Origin: Alphaproteobacteria bacterium
GTDB lineage: Bacteria; Pseudomonadota; Alphaproteobacteria; Micavibrionales; Micavibrionaceae
Assembly (NCBI GenBank): GCA_016794145.1
Contig: JAEUKP010000003.1
Coordinates: 1-32,925, forward strand
DNA length: 32,925 bases
Reading direction: 5' to 3'
Shown here: positions 1 to 9,442 of the stretch, in pieces
Numbering within the stretch: position 1 is the stretch's first letter
Layout of the letters: each line of letters begins with the position of its first letter
Notes under the pieces: model-generated
Told to the model about the DNA's origin: nothing
Seen by the model: the letters and a program-made list of their open reading frames with translations, nothing else
The model's database searches: none
Translations under genes and position numbers: made by a program

Positions 1-140
1 AAATGGTTATGCCAGGGGATAACGTCCAATTGACTGTCAAACTCATTGCGCCTATCGCAATGAACGAAGGTCTTCGCTTCGCGATCCGCGAAGGTGGTCG
101 TACCGTCGGTGCTGGCGTCGTCGCTAAAATTATTGCTTAA
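1..140 (+). CDS. tuf: Elongation factor Tu, C-terminal end (partial)
   Basis: The window opens inside this gene; about 45 C-terminal residues are visible, from [15 protein letters not shown] to the stop. This is domain 3 of EF-Tu, with the family-typical stretches [19 protein letters not shown] and a terminal VVAKIIA. EF-Tu delivers aminoacyl-tRNA to the ribosomal A site as a GTP complex in the cytoplasm. It sits 20 nt upstream of rpsJ on the same strand, which is the usual join of the str operon (rpsL-rpsG-fusA-tuf) to the S10 operon. A second tuf copy starts at the far end of the window. The identification is secure; the rest of the gene lies outside. Confidence 0.97.
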   Translation, partial: MVMPGDNVQLTVKLIAPIAMNEGLRFAIREGGRTVGAGVVAKIIA

Positions 141-160
141 GGAATTCGAGGAAACTGAAC

Positions 161-481
161 ATGGATACGCAAACCATTCGCATTCGCCTTCGGGCTTATG
201 ATCATCGCGTTCTGGATATCTCCACGAGCGAGATTGTGAACACTGCAAAGCGTACTGGCGCACAAGTTCGTGGTCCAGTTCCTCTTCCGACACGGATAGA
301 GCGCTTTACTGTTCTTCGTTCACCGCACGTTGATAAAAAATCAATGGAGCAGTTTGAAATGAGAACGCATAAACGTTTGATCGACATCGTAAATCCAACT
401 CCACAGACTGTTGATGCTCTGATGAAGCTGGATTTGGCAGCTGGTGTTGATGTTGAAATCAAAATCGGCGCAGCCGCTTAA
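161..481 (+). CDS. rpsJ: Small subunit ribosomal protein S10
   Basis: The product is 106 residues, the normal size for S10. Recognisable blocks are [13 protein letters not shown] near the N-terminus, then [19 protein letters not shown] and THKRLIDI, which form the beta-sheet and the loop contacting 16S rRNA in the 30S head. In known systems S10 also acts as NusE in transcription antitermination with NusB. The ATG has a GAGGAAA ribosome-binding site a few bases upstream. It is the first gene of the S10 operon here and lies directly after tuf with no visible leader hairpin or promoter between them, so cotranscription with tuf is likely. Confidence 0.98.
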   Translation: MDTQTIRIRLRAYDHRVLDISTSEIVNTAKRTGAQVRGPVPLPTRIERFTVLRSPHVDKKSMEQFEMRTHKRLIDIVNPTPQTVDALMKLDLAAGVDVEIKIGAAA

Positions 482-503
482 TTATAAGGATCTGGAGTAG
501 AAA

Positions 504-1244
504 ATGAGAACCGGATTAATTGCAGTAAATGAAGGAATGACACGCGTCTTCGGTGAAGACGGGTCTCATATCCCTGTCACCATCCTAAGGGTTGATGATT
601 GCCAGGTTGTTGCTGTTCGTACTGAAGAAAAAGATGGCTATGTGGCTGTTCAGATCGGTGCTGGCAAGGCGAAGGTAAAAAATGTTTCTAAACCAATGCG
701 TGGTTATTATGCGAAAGCAAAAGTTGAGCCAAAGAAAAAATTGGTAGAGTTCCGTGTTTCGCCCGAAAATACCTTGGATGTTGGCGCAGAGCTTTGTGCA
801 AGTCACTTTGTTGTTGGCCAATTTGTGGACGTGCAAGGTCAAACAAAAGGGTGCGGTTTTGCTGGTGGTATGAAGCGTTGGAATTTTGGCGGTCTTCGTG
901 CGTCCCACGGTGTGTCGGTTTCTCACCGCTCTATTGGATCTGTTGGTTCTGCACAAGATCCAGGTCGTATTTGGAAAGGCAAAAAAATGCCAGGTCAAAT
1001 GGGGAACGAAACTGTAACAACACAGAATTTAAAAATTGTGGCTGTTTATCCTGAAGATGGATTGATTCTTGTTCAAGGAAACGTCCCTGGTACAACAAAG
1101 TCGTGGGTTGTTATTCACGATGCAGTTAAAAAACCTGCTCCGGCTGATGTGCCGAAGCCGGCTGGACTGAAATCTGCTGCTAAGGCTCCTGCTCCTGCAG
1201 AAGCCGCTGCGGCTGAGGCTCCGGCTGAAGAAGCAAAGGAATAA
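504..1244 (+). CDS. rplC: Large subunit ribosomal protein L3
   Basis: The product is 246 residues. The body carries the L3 signature around residues 100-165, including [11 protein letters not shown] and [17 protein letters not shown]; the Gln in GQMG corresponds to the residue methylated by PrmB in E. coli (family knowledge). L3 binds 23S rRNA near the peptidyl-transferase centre and helps start 50S assembly. From about residue 208 there is an extra tail rich in Ala, Pro, Glu and Lys, ending AEEAKE, absent from the 209-residue E. coli protein; such tails occur in alphaproteobacterial L3. A GGAG motif precedes the ATG. The next gene begins 9 nt after the stop. Confidence 0.98.
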   Translation: MRTGLIAVNEGMTRVFGEDGSHIPVTILRVDDCQVVAVRTEEKDGYVAVQIGAGKAKVKNVSKPMRGYYAKAKVEPKKKLVEFRVSPENTLDVGAELCASHFVVGQFVDVQGQTKGCGFAGGMKRWNFGGLRASHGVSVSHRSIGSVGSAQDPGRIWKGKKMPGQMGNETVTTQNLKIVAVYPEDGLILVQGNVPGTTKSWVVIHDAVKKPAPADVPKPAGLKSAAKAPAPAEAAAAEAPAEEAKE

Positions 1245-1253
1245 GCGAGGGTT

Positions 1254-1892
1254 ATGATGAAATTCGCTATGAAGACATTAGACAACAAAGAATGCGGATC
1301 TATCGAATTGGATGCGTCTGTGTTCGGCGTTGAAGTTCGTGCAGATATTCTGCATCGTATGGTGCATTACCAACTGAATAAACGTCGTTCGGGTAACCAC
1401 AAAACCAAAGGGATCTCCGAGGTTTCTGGTACAGGTAAAAAGCCCTATGGACAAAAAGGGACTGGTCGTGCTCGTATCGGGACCCTTCGTGCGCCTCAAT
1501 ATGTTGGTGGTGCGACGATATTTGGTCCTGTTGTGCGTTCTCACGCAACCGAGTTGCCTAAGAAACAACGTGTGCTGGCTTTGAAAACGGCTCTTTCTGC
1601 CAAGGCAGCGAGTGGTCAATTGGTTATCCTTGATGCCGCTGTTGCATCTGCACCAAAAACCAAGGATATGGTTGCAAAAATGAAGGCACTTGGCTTCAAT
1701 TCTGCTTTGATTGTTTGTGGTGAAGAGTTGGATCACAATTTCGCATTGTCCACACGTAACATTCCTCTGATTGATGTTCTTCCATCAGATGGTGCTAACG
1801 TGTATGACATTTTGCGTCACGAGACATTGGTTTTGACAAAAGAAGCTGTTGAAAACCTTACCAAACGTCTTTCAGATAAAGCGGCAGCGTAG
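1254..1892 (+). CDS. rplD: Large subunit ribosomal protein L4
   Basis: The product is 212 residues. The conserved loop that reaches into the peptide exit tunnel is visible at about residues 40-90 (NKRRSGNHKTKG, then GTGKKPYGQKGTGRARIGT), followed by the Rossmann-like C-terminal half with ALIVCGEEL and IPLIDVLPSDGANVYDIL. L4 binds 23S rRNA, and in E. coli also represses its own operon; no comparable leader is visible here. Two adjacent ATG codons (1254 and 1257) follow a GAGGG motif, so the start is uncertain by one codon. It is the third gene of the operon, between rplC and rplW. Confidence 0.98.
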   Translation: MMKFAMKTLDNKECGSIELDASVFGVEVRADILHRMVHYQLNKRRSGNHKTKGISEVSGTGKKPYGQKGTGRARIGTLRAPQYVGGATIFGPVVRSHATELPKKQRVLALKTALSAKAASGQLVILDAAVASAPKTKDMVAKMKALGFNSALIVCGEELDHNFALSTRNIPLIDVLPSDGANVYDILRHETLVLTKEAVENLTKRLSDKAAA

Positions 1893-1901
1893 GAGAAAAA
1901 A

Positions 1902-2222
1902 ATGGCAAAAGCAAAAGATACAAAACCTGTCGTAACAGAAAAAATGTACACCGTATTGACATCTCCGGTTGTTACCGAGAAATCGATGATGGGGTCTCAA
2001 AATGGTCAAGTTACCTTCCGTGTTCCAGTGGAGGCCACAAAGCCAGAGATTAAGAAAGCGGTGGAGGCACTTTTTGAAGTAAAAGTAACTGCGGTTAATA
2101 CTGTTTTGACCAAGGGAAAAACAAAACGCTTTAAAGGTGTTCTTGGTAAGCGCGTTGATGTTAAAAAAGCAATTGTGACCCTTGAAGAAGGTCAAACAAT
2201 TGATGTCGGCGCAAGTGCGTAG
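1902..2222 (+). CDS. rplW: Large subunit ribosomal protein L23
   Basis: The product is 106 residues, slightly longer than the usual 95-100 because of a short Lys-rich N-terminus. The diagnostic segments are [12 protein letters not shown], then [23 protein letters not shown] and [10 protein letters not shown]23 sits at the exit of the peptide tunnel and is the docking site for trigger factor and SRP. The ATG follows an AGGAG ribosome-binding site overlapping the end of rplD, so translation coupling with L4 is plausible. It is in the standard place between rplD and rplB. Confidence 0.98.
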   Translation: MAKAKDTKPVVTEKMYTVLTSPVVTEKSMMGSQNGQVTFRVPVEATKPEIKKAVEALFEVKVTAVNTVLTKGKTKRFKGVLGKRVDVKKAIVTLEEGQTIDVGASA

Positions 2223-2254
2223 GCAAAGATTTAGGTGAGAAGGATACGTAAATC

Positions 2255-3073
2255 ATGGCGTTAAAAAAGTTTAATCCGACAACTCCTGGTCAGCGTCAGC
2301 TGGTCATCGTTGATCGTAGTCAGTTGTGGAAAGGGAAACCTGAAAAATCGCTGACTGAGGGTAAGCAGAAAAATGGTGGCCGTAATAATACCGGTCGTAT
2401 TACCGCCCGTTTTATTGGTGGTGGCCACAAGCAGCGTTATCGTATCATTGATTTCAAACGGAATCGTTTTGATATAGAAGCGACTGTATTGCGTTTGGAG
2501 TATGACCCAAACAGGACAGCATTTATTGCGTTGGTTGAATATGCGGATGGACAAAAAGCTTACATCCTTGCGCCGCAACGCTTGGCTGAAGGTGATAAAA
2601 TTGTTTCCTCTGAAAAAGCGGATATTAAAATCGGAAATACGTTGCCGTTGAAAAATATTCCTGTCGGGACCATCATCCACAACGTGGAAATGAAAGCTGG
2701 TAAGGGTGGGCAATTGGCACGTGCTGGTGGAACATTTGCTCAGTTGGTTGGTCGTGATCAGGGTTATGCCCAGATCAAATTGTCCTCTGGTGAATTGCGC
2801 GTTGTTCGTGGCGAATGCTTGGCAACAATTGGTGCGGTATCCAACCCGGATCAGAAAAATGTTAATATCGGGAAAGCTGGACGTAACCGTTGGTTGGGAC
2901 GTCGTCCTGCACAGCGTGGTATTTCCATGAACCCTGTTGATCACCCTCATGGAGGGCGTACAAACGGTGGTATTCACTGGTGTTCTCCATCTGGTGTCCC
3001 CGCTAAAGGTTATAAAACACGTACAAATAAAGCGACTGATAAATTTATTATCCGTCGTCGTAAAGCGAAATAA
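2255..3073 (+). CDS. rplB: Large subunit ribosomal protein L2
   Basis: The product is 272 residues, typical for L2. The RNA-binding N-terminal half shows [20 protein letters not shown]. The C-terminal half shows the hallmark [10 protein letters not shown] near residues 226-235, whose His is implicated in peptidyl-transferase activity in the family. L2 joins the two subunits at the heart of 23S rRNA domain V. The reading frame starts at an ATG preceded by a GAGAAGGA motif about 9 nt away. It is followed after 25 nt by rpsS on the same strand. Confidence 0.98.
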   Translation: MALKKFNPTTPGQRQLVIVDRSQLWKGKPEKSLTEGKQKNGGRNNTGRITARFIGGGHKQRYRIIDFKRNRFDIEATVLRLEYDPNRTAFIALVEYADGQKAYILAPQRLAEGDKIVSSEKADIKIGNTLPLKNIPVGTIIHNVEMKAGKGGQLARAGGTFAQLVGRDQGYAQIKLSSGELRVVRGECLATIGAVSNPDQKNVNIGKAGRNRWLGRRPAQRGISMNPVDHPHGGRTNGGIHWCSPSGVPAKGYKTRTNKATDKFIIRRRKAK

Positions 3074-3098
3074 GCGAGAAAGGTTGAGGTAAATAAAC

Positions 3099-3371
3099 AT
3101 GACTCGTTCTTCATGGAAAGGTCCTTTCGTTGATGGTCATCTTCTTAAAAAAGTAGAAGAAGTTCGTCAGTCTGGAAAAAATACGCCGATTAAAACTTGG
3201 TCACGCCGTTCGACAATTCTACCTCCTATGGTTGGATTGACGTTGGCAGTTCATAACGGGAATAAATTTATTCCTGTTTTGGTGACCGACAACATGATTG
3301 GCCATAAAGTTGGTGAATTTGCTCCGACCCGTACCTTTAAGGGTCACGGTGGCGCGGATAAAAAGAAGTAA
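3099..3371 (+). CDS. rpsS: Small subunit ribosomal protein S19
   Basis: The product is 90 residues. It begins [19 protein letters not shown] and continues with [34 protein letters not shown] and [11 protein letters not shown], all strongly conserved in S19. The protein binds 16S rRNA in the head of the 30S subunit beside S13 and contacts the A-site finger. A GAGGT motif about 9 nt before the ATG serves as ribosome-binding site. The gene occupies its usual position between rplB and rplV. Confidence 0.98.
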   Translation: MTRSSWKGPFVDGHLLKKVEEVRQSGKNTPIKTWSRRSTILPPMVGLTLAVHNGNKFIPVLVTDNMIGHKVGEFAPTRTFKGHGGADKKK

Positions 3372-3382
3372 GGTAGAGAATC

Positions 3383-3757
3383 ATGGGAAAACCTAAGAAC
3401 GAAAGACGGGTTGCCGATAACGAAGCGAGAGCATTCTCGAAGTATATCGACTCCAGTCCTTATAAATTAAATCTGGTCGCAGAACTTATTCGCGGTAAAA
3501 AAGCCGAAAAAGCTTTGGTTGATCTTGATTTCAGCAATAAACGTGTTGCACGTGAAGTCAAAAAAGTACTTCAATCTGCTGTGTCCAATGCCGAGAACAA
3601 CCACTCTTTGGATGTTGATCGTCTCTATGTTGCGGAAGCAACTGTCGGGAAATCTGTTGTCATGAAACGTTTCATGGCGCGTGCCCGCGGACGTGCAGGT
3701 CGTATCGAAAAATTCTTCAGCAACCTGACGATCGTTGTCAGAGAAAAAGCCGAATAG
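3383..3757 (+). CDS. rplV: Large subunit ribosomal protein L22
   Basis: The product is 124 residues. The L22 fold is shown by [16 protein letters not shown], then [13 protein letters not shown] and the beta-hairpin end [22 protein letters not shown], which in the family lines the peptide exit tunnel and is where macrolide-resistance changes arise. The 12-nt gap after rpsS contains a GGTAGAGA ribosome-binding site. The N-terminal dozen residues ([12 protein letters not shown]) form a slightly longer start than in E. coli, as is common in alphaproteobacteria. Confidence 0.98.
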   Translation: MGKPKNERRVADNEARAFSKYIDSSPYKLNLVAELIRGKKAEKALVDLDFSNKRVAREVKKVLQSAVSNAENNHSLDVDRLYVAEATVGKSVVMKRFMARARGRAGRIEKFFSNLTIVVREKAE

Positions 3758-3777
3758 GCCAAAGGTAGGAAAGCAAT

Positions 3778-4464
3778 ATGGGACAAAAAGTAAATCCAAT
3801 AGGTCTTCGCGTCGGTATCAACCGCACATGGGATTCTCGCTGGTTTTCCGCTAAGGATTATGCAGCAAAATTGATCCAAGATTTGGCGCTGCGTAAGTTT
3901 GTAACTGAGAAACTTAAAGCGGCCGGGATTAGTAAAGTGATCGTTGAGCGTGCTGCAAAAAACACACGTGTCACCGTTCATACTGCTCGCCCTGGTGTTA
4001 TCATCGGTAAAAAAGGTGGTGACATTGAAAAATTGCGTAAAGATTTATCTGCCAAATCAGGTGGTGAAGTCTCTCTTAACATTGTCGAAATTCGTAAGCC
4101 GGAGATTGATGCTCAATTGGTTGCGGAAGGTATCGCACAACAATTGGAACGTCGTGTTTCTTTCCGTCGTGCTATGAAGCGTGCCGTTCAATCGTCTATG
4201 CGTCTTGGAGCAAAAGGAATTCGTGTAAATGTCTCTGGTCGTTTGGCTGGTGCTGATATTGCGCGGATGGAGTGGTATCGTGAGGGACGTGTTCCTTTGC
4301 ATACCTTGCGTGCGGATCTTGATTATGGTGTTTGTGAAGCGACAACAACCTATGGAATCATTGGCGTAAAAGTCTGGATTTATAAGGGAGACGTTTTCGA
4401 GCATGACCCAATGGCTCGTGATAAACGTATGGCTGAGAATGTTGGTGCGCAAAAGCGTGATTAG
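3778..4464 (+). CDS. rpsC: Small subunit ribosomal protein S3
   Basis: The product is 228 residues. It begins [20 protein letters not shown], then carries a type II KH domain with the [14 protein letters not shown] loop near residues 73-87, and the C-terminal S3 domain with [14 protein letters not shown] and [13 protein letters not shown]3 lies at the mRNA entry tunnel of the 30S subunit and takes part in helicase activity there. The ATG is preceded by a GTAGGAAAG motif. A 55-nt gap follows before rplP, the longest within the operon so far, with no terminator-like hairpin. Confidence 0.98.
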   Translation: MGQKVNPIGLRVGINRTWDSRWFSAKDYAAKLIQDLALRKFVTEKLKAAGISKVIVERAAKNTRVTVHTARPGVIIGKKGGDIEKLRKDLSAKSGGEVSLNIVEIRKPEIDAQLVAEGIAQQLERRVSFRRAMKRAVQSSMRLGAKGIRVNVSGRLAGADIARMEWYREGRVPLHTLRADLDYGVCEATTTYGIIGVKVWIYKGDVFEHDPMARDKRMAENVGAQKRD

Positions 4465-4519
4465 CCAGATAATCAGTGTAGGCGATTAAGAATTTTTATA
4501 AAGGATAATGGAGTAAAAA

Positions 4520-4933
4520 ATGCTCTTACCAAAAAAGACAAAATACAGAAAAGCCCATAAAGGCCGTATCCATGGTGTAGCTAAAAGCGCGAATACCGTT
4601 GATTTTGGATCTTATGGTCTTAAAGCGATGGAGCCTGATCGTATTACTGCCCGTCAGATTGAGGCAGCGCGTCGTGCTTTGACACGTCATATCAAGCGTC
4701 AGGGTAAAGTTTGGATCCGTGTTTTCCCTGATGTTCCTGTTTCCAAAAAACCATTGGAAGTACGTATGGGATCTGGTAAAGGTTCACCTGAGTTCTGGGT
4801 GGCCCGTGTGAAACCTGGTCGTATTATGTTCGAAATTGAGGGGGTTCCTGAAGAATTGGCCCGTCAAGCTTTCGAATTGGCTGCCGCAAAACTACCAATT
4901 GCGACCAAATTTGTAAAACGCATTAGCGAATAA
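4520..4933 (+). CDS. rplP: Large subunit ribosomal protein L16
   Basis: The product is 137 residues, the standard size. It begins [16 protein letters not shown] and contains [21 protein letters not shown] and [21 protein letters not shown]. The Arg in EVRMGSGKG matches the residue hydroxylated by RoxA-type oxygenases in E. coli (family knowledge, not tested here). L16 organises the tRNA elbow sites of the 50S subunit. The start follows GGATAATGGAG with good spacing. It is in the normal place before rpmC. Confidence 0.98.
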   Translation: MLLPKKTKYRKAHKGRIHGVAKSANTVDFGSYGLKAMEPDRITARQIEAARRALTRHIKRQGKVWIRVFPDVPVSKKPLEVRMGSGKGSPEFWVARVKPGRIMFEIEGVPEELARQAFELAAAKLPIATKFVKRISE

Positions 4934-4953
4934 TGCGAAAATTGGAGATTTAA

Positions 4954-5187
4954 ATGGCAAAAATGTCGAAAAATGTTGCAATTGATGGGGCAGATGCTTT
5001 AAAAGGCAAAAGCCAGGATGAACTGAACACATTGCTTGTTTCTTTACGCAAGCAGCAGATGGATATGCGCTTCCAGCAAGCTGGCGGTCAATTGACCAAT
5101 ACGGCTGAGATTCGCAAGGTGCGCCGTACGATTGCGCGTGTAAAAACAATGTTGAGTCAGCAACAAGCGGCTCAGACTGCTCAATAA
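4954..5187 (+). CDS. rpmC: Large subunit ribosomal protein L29
   Basis: The product is 77 residues, a little longer than E. coli L29 (63) owing to an N-terminal extension MAKMSKNVAIDGADAL and a Gln/Ala-rich C-terminal end. The family core is the helical pair DELNTLLVSLRKQQMDMRFQ and TAEIRKVRRTIARVKTML. L29 sits next to L23 at the tunnel exit. A TTGGAG ribosome-binding site precedes ATG 4954; an alternative ATG nine bases later would drop three residues but is less well spaced. Confidence 0.96.
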   Translation: MAKMSKNVAIDGADALKGKSQDELNTLLVSLRKQQMDMRFQQAGGQLTNTAEIRKVRRTIARVKTMLSQQQAAQTAQ

Positions 5188-5211
5188 GCAGAATATAAAG
5201 GAGTTTAGAAT

Positions 5212-5559
5212 ATGCCACGTCGTGTAATGGAAGGCCGCGTTGTTAGCGATAAAATGGACAAGACTGTTACAGTTTTAGTTGAACGTCGGACAATGCATCC
5301 TATTTATAAAAAATATGTGAAGCAGAGCGCGAAATATTCAGCGCATGATGAGGCGAATGTCTTCCGTATTGGTGATTTTGTGAGCATTGAAGAATGTGCG
5401 CCGATTTCGAAACGGAAGTCATTTAAAGTGATTACAGATCCATCAACATTGGGTCGTGAGTTGACTGCGAAAGTTACAAAAGATGCTCCAGCGAGTGCTG
5501 GTGTGGCTAAAGTAAAAGCATCAGCTAAAACAGGCGCTAAAAAAGCGGCTAAAAAGTAA
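5212..5559 (+). CDS. rpsQ: Small subunit ribosomal protein S17
   Basis: The product is 115 residues. Residues 1-80 are the OB-fold S17 core: [35 protein letters not shown], then [21 protein letters not shown]17 is a primary 16S rRNA binder in the 30S body. From about residue 85 there is a basic Ala/Lys tail ([15 protein letters not shown] at the end) not present in the 84-residue E. coli protein. A clear AAAGGAG ribosome-binding site lies 6 nt before the ATG. Confidence 0.97.
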   Translation: MPRRVMEGRVVSDKMDKTVTVLVERRTMHPIYKKYVKQSAKYSAHDEANVFRIGDFVSIEECAPISKRKSFKVITDPSTLGRELTAKVTKDAPASAGVAKVKASAKTGAKKAAKK

Positions 5560-5602
5560 TTCGGGAACAGAACATTAATAACCAGGAATTGGGTGACATA
5601 AA

Positions 5603-5971
5603 ATGATCCAAATGGAATCAGCACTTGATGTAGCAGACAACTCCGGCGCACGCCGCGTTGCATGTATCAAGGTATTGGGCGGCTCACACCGTCGGACTGC
5701 AAATATTGGCGATGTGATTGTTGTATCTATTAAAGATGCGCTTCCACGTGGTCGCGTAAAAAAAGGTGATGTTCATCGCGCCGTCATCGTTCGCACAGCG
5801 AGCGGTTTAAAACGTACGAATGGTGAGCAGATCCGCTTTGATGGGAATGCCGTTGTTTTGATTAATAAACAAGGTGAGCCCATTGGAACACGTATATTTG
5901 GCCCAGTAACCCGTGAGTTGCGCGGTAAAGGCTATATGAAGATTATTTCCTTGGCATCTGAGGTTTTGTAA
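5603..5971 (+). CDS. rplN: Large subunit ribosomal protein L14
   Basis: The product is 122 residues, exactly the usual length. It opens [20 protein letters not shown] and contains [34 protein letters not shown] and the terminal [20 protein letters not shown]14 forms part of the subunit interface with L19 and contacts 16S rRNA. The ATG is preceded by a weak GGGTGA motif. The stop is only 2 nt from the rplX start, implying coupled translation. Confidence 0.98.
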   Translation: MIQMESALDVADNSGARRVACIKVLGGSHRRTANIGDVIVVSIKDALPRGRVKKGDVHRAVIVRTASGLKRTNGEQIRFDGNAVVLINKQGEPIGTRIFGPVTRELRGKGYMKIISLASEVL

Positions 5972-5973
5972 AA

Positions 5974-6297
5974 ATGACACAAGCAAAGTTGAAAATTAAA
6001 AAAGGCGATAAGGTTGTCGTCATTACTGGTAAAGACAAAGGTAAGACAGGTGAAGTTACCCGTGTTATTGTTGACGAGAACCGTGTTGTTGTTTCGGGGG
6101 TCAATATGATGACCAAGCATACAAAACCGACACAAACATCTGCTGGTGGGCTTAATCGCATAGAAGCCCCGATTCAGGTATCAAATGTTGCTTTGGTTGA
6201 CCCAAAAGATGGGAAGGCAACAAAAGTTGGATATAAAACATTGGCTGATGGCAAAAAAGTACGTGTTGCCAAAAAGTCCGGTGAAACGATTGCTTAA
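5974..6297 (+). CDS. rplX: Large subunit ribosomal protein L24
   Basis: The product is 107 residues. The KOW motif is visible at about residues 8-27 as [19 protein letters not shown]. The family block [13 protein letters not shown] and the C-terminal half [12 protein letters not shown] follow. L24 is an assembly-initiator protein bound to the 5' end of 23S rRNA. The gene starts 2 nt after rplN. Its stop codon shares a base with an ATG that could start rplE, but the better rplE start is 15 nt further on. Confidence 0.97.
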   Translation: MTQAKLKIKKGDKVVVITGKDKGKTGEVTRVIVDENRVVVSGVNMMTKHTKPTQTSAGGLNRIEAPIQVSNVALVDPKDGKATKVGYKTLADGKKVRVAKKSGETIA

Positions 6298-6311
6298 TGG
6301 GTGAAAGAATT

Positions 6312-6872
6312 ATGGCCGCACAGGAAAAATACACCCCTCGTTTTGAGGAAAAATATAAAAAAGTTATCGCTCCGGCAATGAAAAAAAGCCGTGGCTACAA
6401 AAACCCTCATGAAGTTCCTGCGATTACAAAAATCGTTTTGAACATGGGAATTGGAGAGGCTGCTCTTGATAAAAAACATATCGAGACTGGCTTGAAAGAT
6501 ATGGGCGCAATTGCTGGGCAGAAACCTGTTCCAACAGTTGTTCGTAAATCAAATGCATCTTTCAAAATTCGTGAAGATATGCTTATTGGTGCAAAAGTCA
6601 CTTTGCGCGGTAAGAGAATGTATGAATTTTTGGATCGCTTGGTTAATATCGCGTTACCGCGTGTTCGTGACTTCCGTGGTATTAATGGGAAATCCTTTGA
6701 TGGTCGTGGCAATTATGCTATGGGGATCAAAGAACACACTATTTTCCCTGAAATCAACTTTGATAAAGTTGAAAAAGCGCGTGGTATGGATATTATTATT
6801 TGTACAAGTGCAAAAACAGATGACGAAGCAAAAGAATTGTTGCGCGGCTTTGACATGCCGTTCAAAAACTAG
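6312..6872 (+). CDS. rplE: Large subunit ribosomal protein L5
   Basis: The product is 186 residues from this ATG. L5 signatures are [11 protein letters not shown] near residue 40, [38 protein letters not shown] and [14 protein letters not shown]5 binds 5S rRNA and touches the P-site tRNA. I chose ATG 6312 because GGGTGAAAG lies just ahead of it and the protein then begins [11 protein letters not shown], as in relatives; ATG 6297, which overlaps the rplX stop, would add five residues and has no ribosome-binding site. It is followed by rpsN after 26 nt. Confidence 0.96.
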   Translation: MAAQEKYTPRFEEKYKKVIAPAMKKSRGYKNPHEVPAITKIVLNMGIGEAALDKKHIETGLKDMGAIAGQKPVPTVVRKSNASFKIREDMLIGAKVTLRGKRMYEFLDRLVNIALPRVRDFRGINGKSFDGRGNYAMGIKEHTIFPEINFDKVEKARGMDIIICTSAKTDDEAKELLRGFDMPFKN

Positions 6873-6898
6873 ACAAGAAAGGTTTAAAGAGGACTGAG

Positions 6899-7204
6899 AT
6901 GGCAAAAGTTTGCTCAATCAATCGTAACGAGAAACGTAAAAAATTAACCAAGCGCGATGCTGCAAAGCGTGCAAAGTTGAAAGCAATTGTTATGGATCGG
7001 GATCTTCCTGTTGAAGAAAGATTTGCGGTGAGTTTGAAATTGGCGGCGATGCCTCGTAACGGCGCGCAAATCCGTGTTCGTAACCGGTGTGAGCTAACTG
7101 GTCGTCCCCGTTCTTTCCATGGTAAATTTAGTCTCAGTCGTATTATGCTCCGCAAGCTGGCCTCTGAAGGTCAATTGCCTGGTGTTGTAAAGTCGAGCTG
7201 GTAG
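6899..7204 (+). CDS. rpsN: Small subunit ribosomal protein S14 (zinc-independent type)
   Basis: The product is 101 residues. It begins [16 protein letters not shown] and has the C-terminal family block [17 protein letters not shown] followed by [18 protein letters not shown]. It lacks the paired CxxC motifs of the zinc-binding 61-residue form, so it is the long zinc-independent type. S14 sits in the 30S head and contacts S19 and S3. An AGAGGA motif lies 6-7 nt upstream of the ATG. The next gene, rpsH, starts 15 nt downstream. Confidence 0.97.
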   Translation: MAKVCSINRNEKRKKLTKRDAAKRAKLKAIVMDRDLPVEERFAVSLKLAAMPRNGAQIRVRNRCELTGRPRSFHGKFSLSRIMLRKLASEGQLPGVVKSSW

Positions 7205-7219
7205 AAGGAGAAGTATAAA

Positions 7220-7618
7220 ATGTCTATGAGTGATCCTTTAGGAGATATGTTGACTCGTATTCGCAATGGTCAGGCTGCTGCAATGAAAGTTGTAAAATGC
7301 CCAGCATCGAAAGTACGTGCCAGTGTATTGAAAGTCTTGAAAGCAGCTGGTTATATTCGTGATTTCCGTGAAGAAGTGACAGCCGCAGGCCACAAGAACC
7401 TTGTGATTGAGTTGAAATATGATGGGACAACGGCTGTCATTCGTGAGTTGCACCGTGTGTCGAAACCAGGCCGTCGTGTTTATGCGGCTGCACAAGAAAT
7501 TCCCCGTTTCTATAACGGGTTGGGCGTTACGATTGTTTCTACACCACAGGGTGTGATGGATGATCAAGCCGCTCGGGATGCAAATGTAGGTGGTGAAGTT
7601 CTCTGTCAGGTTTTCTAA
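7220..7618 (+). CDS. rpsH: Small subunit ribosomal protein S8
   Basis: The product is 132 residues. It begins [20 protein letters not shown] and contains [17 protein letters not shown], then [17 protein letters not shown] and the C-terminal [19 protein letters not shown], all conserved in S8. The protein binds the central domain of 16S rRNA; in E. coli it also represses spc operon translation. A strong AGAAGGAGAAG ribosome-binding site precedes the ATG. A 43-nt gap to rplF follows, without a terminator. Confidence 0.97.
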   Translation: MSMSDPLGDMLTRIRNGQAAAMKVVKCPASKVRASVLKVLKAAGYIRDFREEVTAAGHKNLVIELKYDGTTAVIRELHRVSKPGRRVYAAAQEIPRFYNGLGVTIVSTPQGVMDDQAARDANVGGEVLCQVF

Positions 7619-7661
7619 TCTGTTTAGACTTTACAAGATTAATTAAAACGAGGAATAAAAA

Positions 7662-8198
7662 ATGTCTCGCGTAGGAAAAAACCCAGTTATTCTGCCAGCA
7701 GGTGTTACTGCTGACGTGAAGGATCAGGATGTAAAAGTTAAAGGACCAAAAGGTGAAATGACTTTAGTTGTTCATCCGAAGGTTGAAGTGAAGCTTGAGG
7801 GCACAAATATCACTGTCTCCCCAAGGGAGGCAAGTGATCGTGAAGCGCGTGCTCTGTGGGCTACCATGCAACGGCGTATCTCCAATATGGTTATTGGGGT
7901 AAAGGACGGATATTCCAAGAGCCTTGAAATCCAAGGGGTTGGTTATCGTTGTGCTTTGCAAGGGAAAGAACTTGTTCTTCAATTGGGATTTTCTCATGAG
8001 GTTCGTTACGCGATTCCAGAGGGAATCACAGTGACTGTTGAAAAACAGACCTCGATTAAAATTGATGGCATCAATAAAGAAAGAGTTGGTCAAGTTGCGG
8101 CTGAAATCCGCGGATATAAGCCTCCTGAGCCATATAAAGGCAAAGGTATCCGCTATGTAGGGGAATATGTTCTGCATAAAGAAGGTAAGAAGAAATAA
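7662..8198 (+). CDS. rplF: Large subunit ribosomal protein L6
   Basis: The product is 178 residues, typical for L6. It starts [15 protein letters not shown], includes [14 protein letters not shown] and [19 protein letters not shown], and ends with the second domain [21 protein letters not shown]6 binds domain VI of 23S rRNA near the sarcin-ricin loop and the factor-binding site. The ribosome-binding site is CGAGGA, about 7 nt from the ATG. It lies between rpsH and rplR in the standard order. Confidence 0.98.
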   Translation: MSRVGKNPVILPAGVTADVKDQDVKVKGPKGEMTLVVHPKVEVKLEGTNITVSPREASDREARALWATMQRRISNMVIGVKDGYSKSLEIQGVGYRCALQGKELVLQLGFSHEVRYAIPEGITVTVEKQTSIKIDGINKERVGQVAAEIRGYKPPEPYKGKGIRYVGEYVLHKEGKKK

Positions 8199-8225
8199 TT
8201 TAGAGACAAGCATAAGGATAAAATC

Positions 8226-8585
8226 ATGCGTCACCCAGAAACAAATGCACAACGTCGTGCCCGCCGTGTTCGCGCAAGACTTGCACGCTATAACAAGGCC
8301 GGTCTTCCACGTTTGTCAATTCATCGTACAAACAACCAGATTTATGCCCAGATCATTGATGATGCTCAGGGTGTTACGCTTGCGGCTGCATCTTCATTGG
8401 ATGCAAGCCTTCGGAGTAAAGGTGGCGCGAACGTCGCCGCTGCGACTGCAGTTGGTGAGATGATTGCTGAGCGTGCGAAAGCTGCTAAAATTGCTAAAGT
8501 TATGTTTGATCGTGGCGCATTTTTGTATCATGGTCGCATCAAAGCTTTGGCTGAAGCGGCGCGTTCGGGTGGATTGGAATTCTAA
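8226..8585 (+). CDS. rplR: Large subunit ribosomal protein L18
   Basis: The product is 119 residues. It has the basic N-terminus [13 protein letters not shown], then [18 protein letters not shown], and closes with [20 protein letters not shown] and GGLEF, a C-terminus shared by nearly all bacterial L18 proteins. L18 binds 5S rRNA with L5 and L25. The ATG follows ATAAGGATAAAATC, giving an AAGGAT ribosome-binding site. rpsE starts 21 nt after its stop. Confidence 0.98.
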   Translation: MRHPETNAQRRARRVRARLARYNKAGLPRLSIHRTNNQIYAQIIDDAQGVTLAAASSLDASLRSKGGANVAAATAVGEMIAERAKAAKIAKVMFDRGAFLYHGRIKALAEAARSGGLEF

Positions 8586-8606
8586 TTAAAAAAGGTGAAA
8601 TGAAAT

Positions 8607-9200
8607 ATGGCTCGTCCTGAAGGTAATAAAAAGCGCGAAGAGCGCGAGGAATCAGAATTCAACGAACGCTTGGTAGCCGTTAATCGCGTTGCCAAAGTTG
8701 TTAAAGGTGGTCGTCGTTTTGGTTTTGCTGCTTTGGTTGTTGTTGGTGATGGTCGCGGTCGTATTGGCCACGGTCACGCAAAAGCACGCGAAGTGCCTGA
8801 TGCGATCAAAAAAGCAACCGAGCAAGCCAAACGTAGCATGGTTCGCGTTGCTCTTCGCGAAGGGCGTACAATTCACCATGACGTTGTTGGTCGCTATGGT
8901 GCAGGATGCGTTCATCTCCGTACGGCGCCCCCAGGGACAGGAATTATTGCGGGCGGTCCATTGCGTGCGGTATTTGAAGCCATCGGGATTCAAGATATTG
9001 TTGCGAAGGCTGTAGGTAGCAATAATCCATACAACATGGTTAACGCAGCTTTTGAAGCTTTCAAAATCATGGAAAGCCCACGTTCTGTTGCAAATCGTCG
9101 CGGTAAGAAGGTCAGTGAGATTGTTTCGAATCGTGATGTTGCTCTCAAGGGCAAGGCCGCTGAGGCCCCAGAGGCTGAAGCTACAGCTGCAGAAGAATAG
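8607..9200 (+). CDS. rpsE: Small subunit ribosomal protein S5
   Basis: The product is 197 residues. The double-stranded RNA-binding half shows [20 protein letters not shown] and [19 protein letters not shown]; the C-terminal half shows [19 protein letters not shown] and [17 protein letters not shown]5 supports translational accuracy at the mRNA entry side of the 30S subunit. An acidic Ala/Glu tail from about residue 180 extends it beyond the 167-residue E. coli form. The ribosome-binding site is a modest AAAGGTGAAATG. rpmD follows after 12 nt. Confidence 0.98.
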   Translation: MARPEGNKKREEREESEFNERLVAVNRVAKVVKGGRRFGFAALVVVGDGRGRIGHGHAKAREVPDAIKKATEQAKRSMVRVALREGRTIHHDVVGRYGAGCVHLRTAPPGTGIIAGGPLRAVFEAIGIQDIVAKAVGSNNPYNMVNAAFEAFKIMESPRSVANRRGKKVSEIVSNRDVALKGKAAEAPEAEATAAEE

Positions 9201-9212
9201 AGGATAAACATC

Positions 9213-9434
9213 ATGACCGAAGCAAAAGCAAAAAAAGCGCCAGCCAAAAAATCTGCAACAAAAACGTTGACTGTGACCCAGTTAGGTAGCCCTATTGGCC
9301 GCCGTGCAGATCAAGAAGCGACTCTGGTTGGTTTAGGTTTGAACAAGCGTCATCGGACACGAGTATTGGAAGATACGCCGTCTGTCCGTGGAATGATCGC
9401 CAAGGTAGCACACCTTGTCGAAGTAAAAGAATAG
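9213..9434 (+). CDS. rpmD: Large subunit ribosomal protein L30
   Basis: The product is 73 residues. The L30 core starts near residue 18 with [20 protein letters not shown], then [21 protein letters not shown] and a C-terminal AHLVEVKE. An N-terminal extension of about 15 residues ([16 protein letters not shown]) is Lys/Ala-rich and not part of the family core. L30 is a small 50S surface protein. The start has an AGAGGAT ribosome-binding site. rplO begins 8 nt after the stop. Confidence 0.97.
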   Translation: MTEAKAKKAPAKKSATKTLTVTQLGSPIGRRADQEATLVGLGLNKRHRTRVLEDTPSVRGMIAKVAHLVEVKE

Positions 9435-9442
9435 GTGATAAA

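Noticed and set aside
2261..3100. 279-codon open frame antisense to rplB
   Set aside because: It lies wholly opposite a certain L2 gene and its composition is that of a shadow frame with no recognisable domain.
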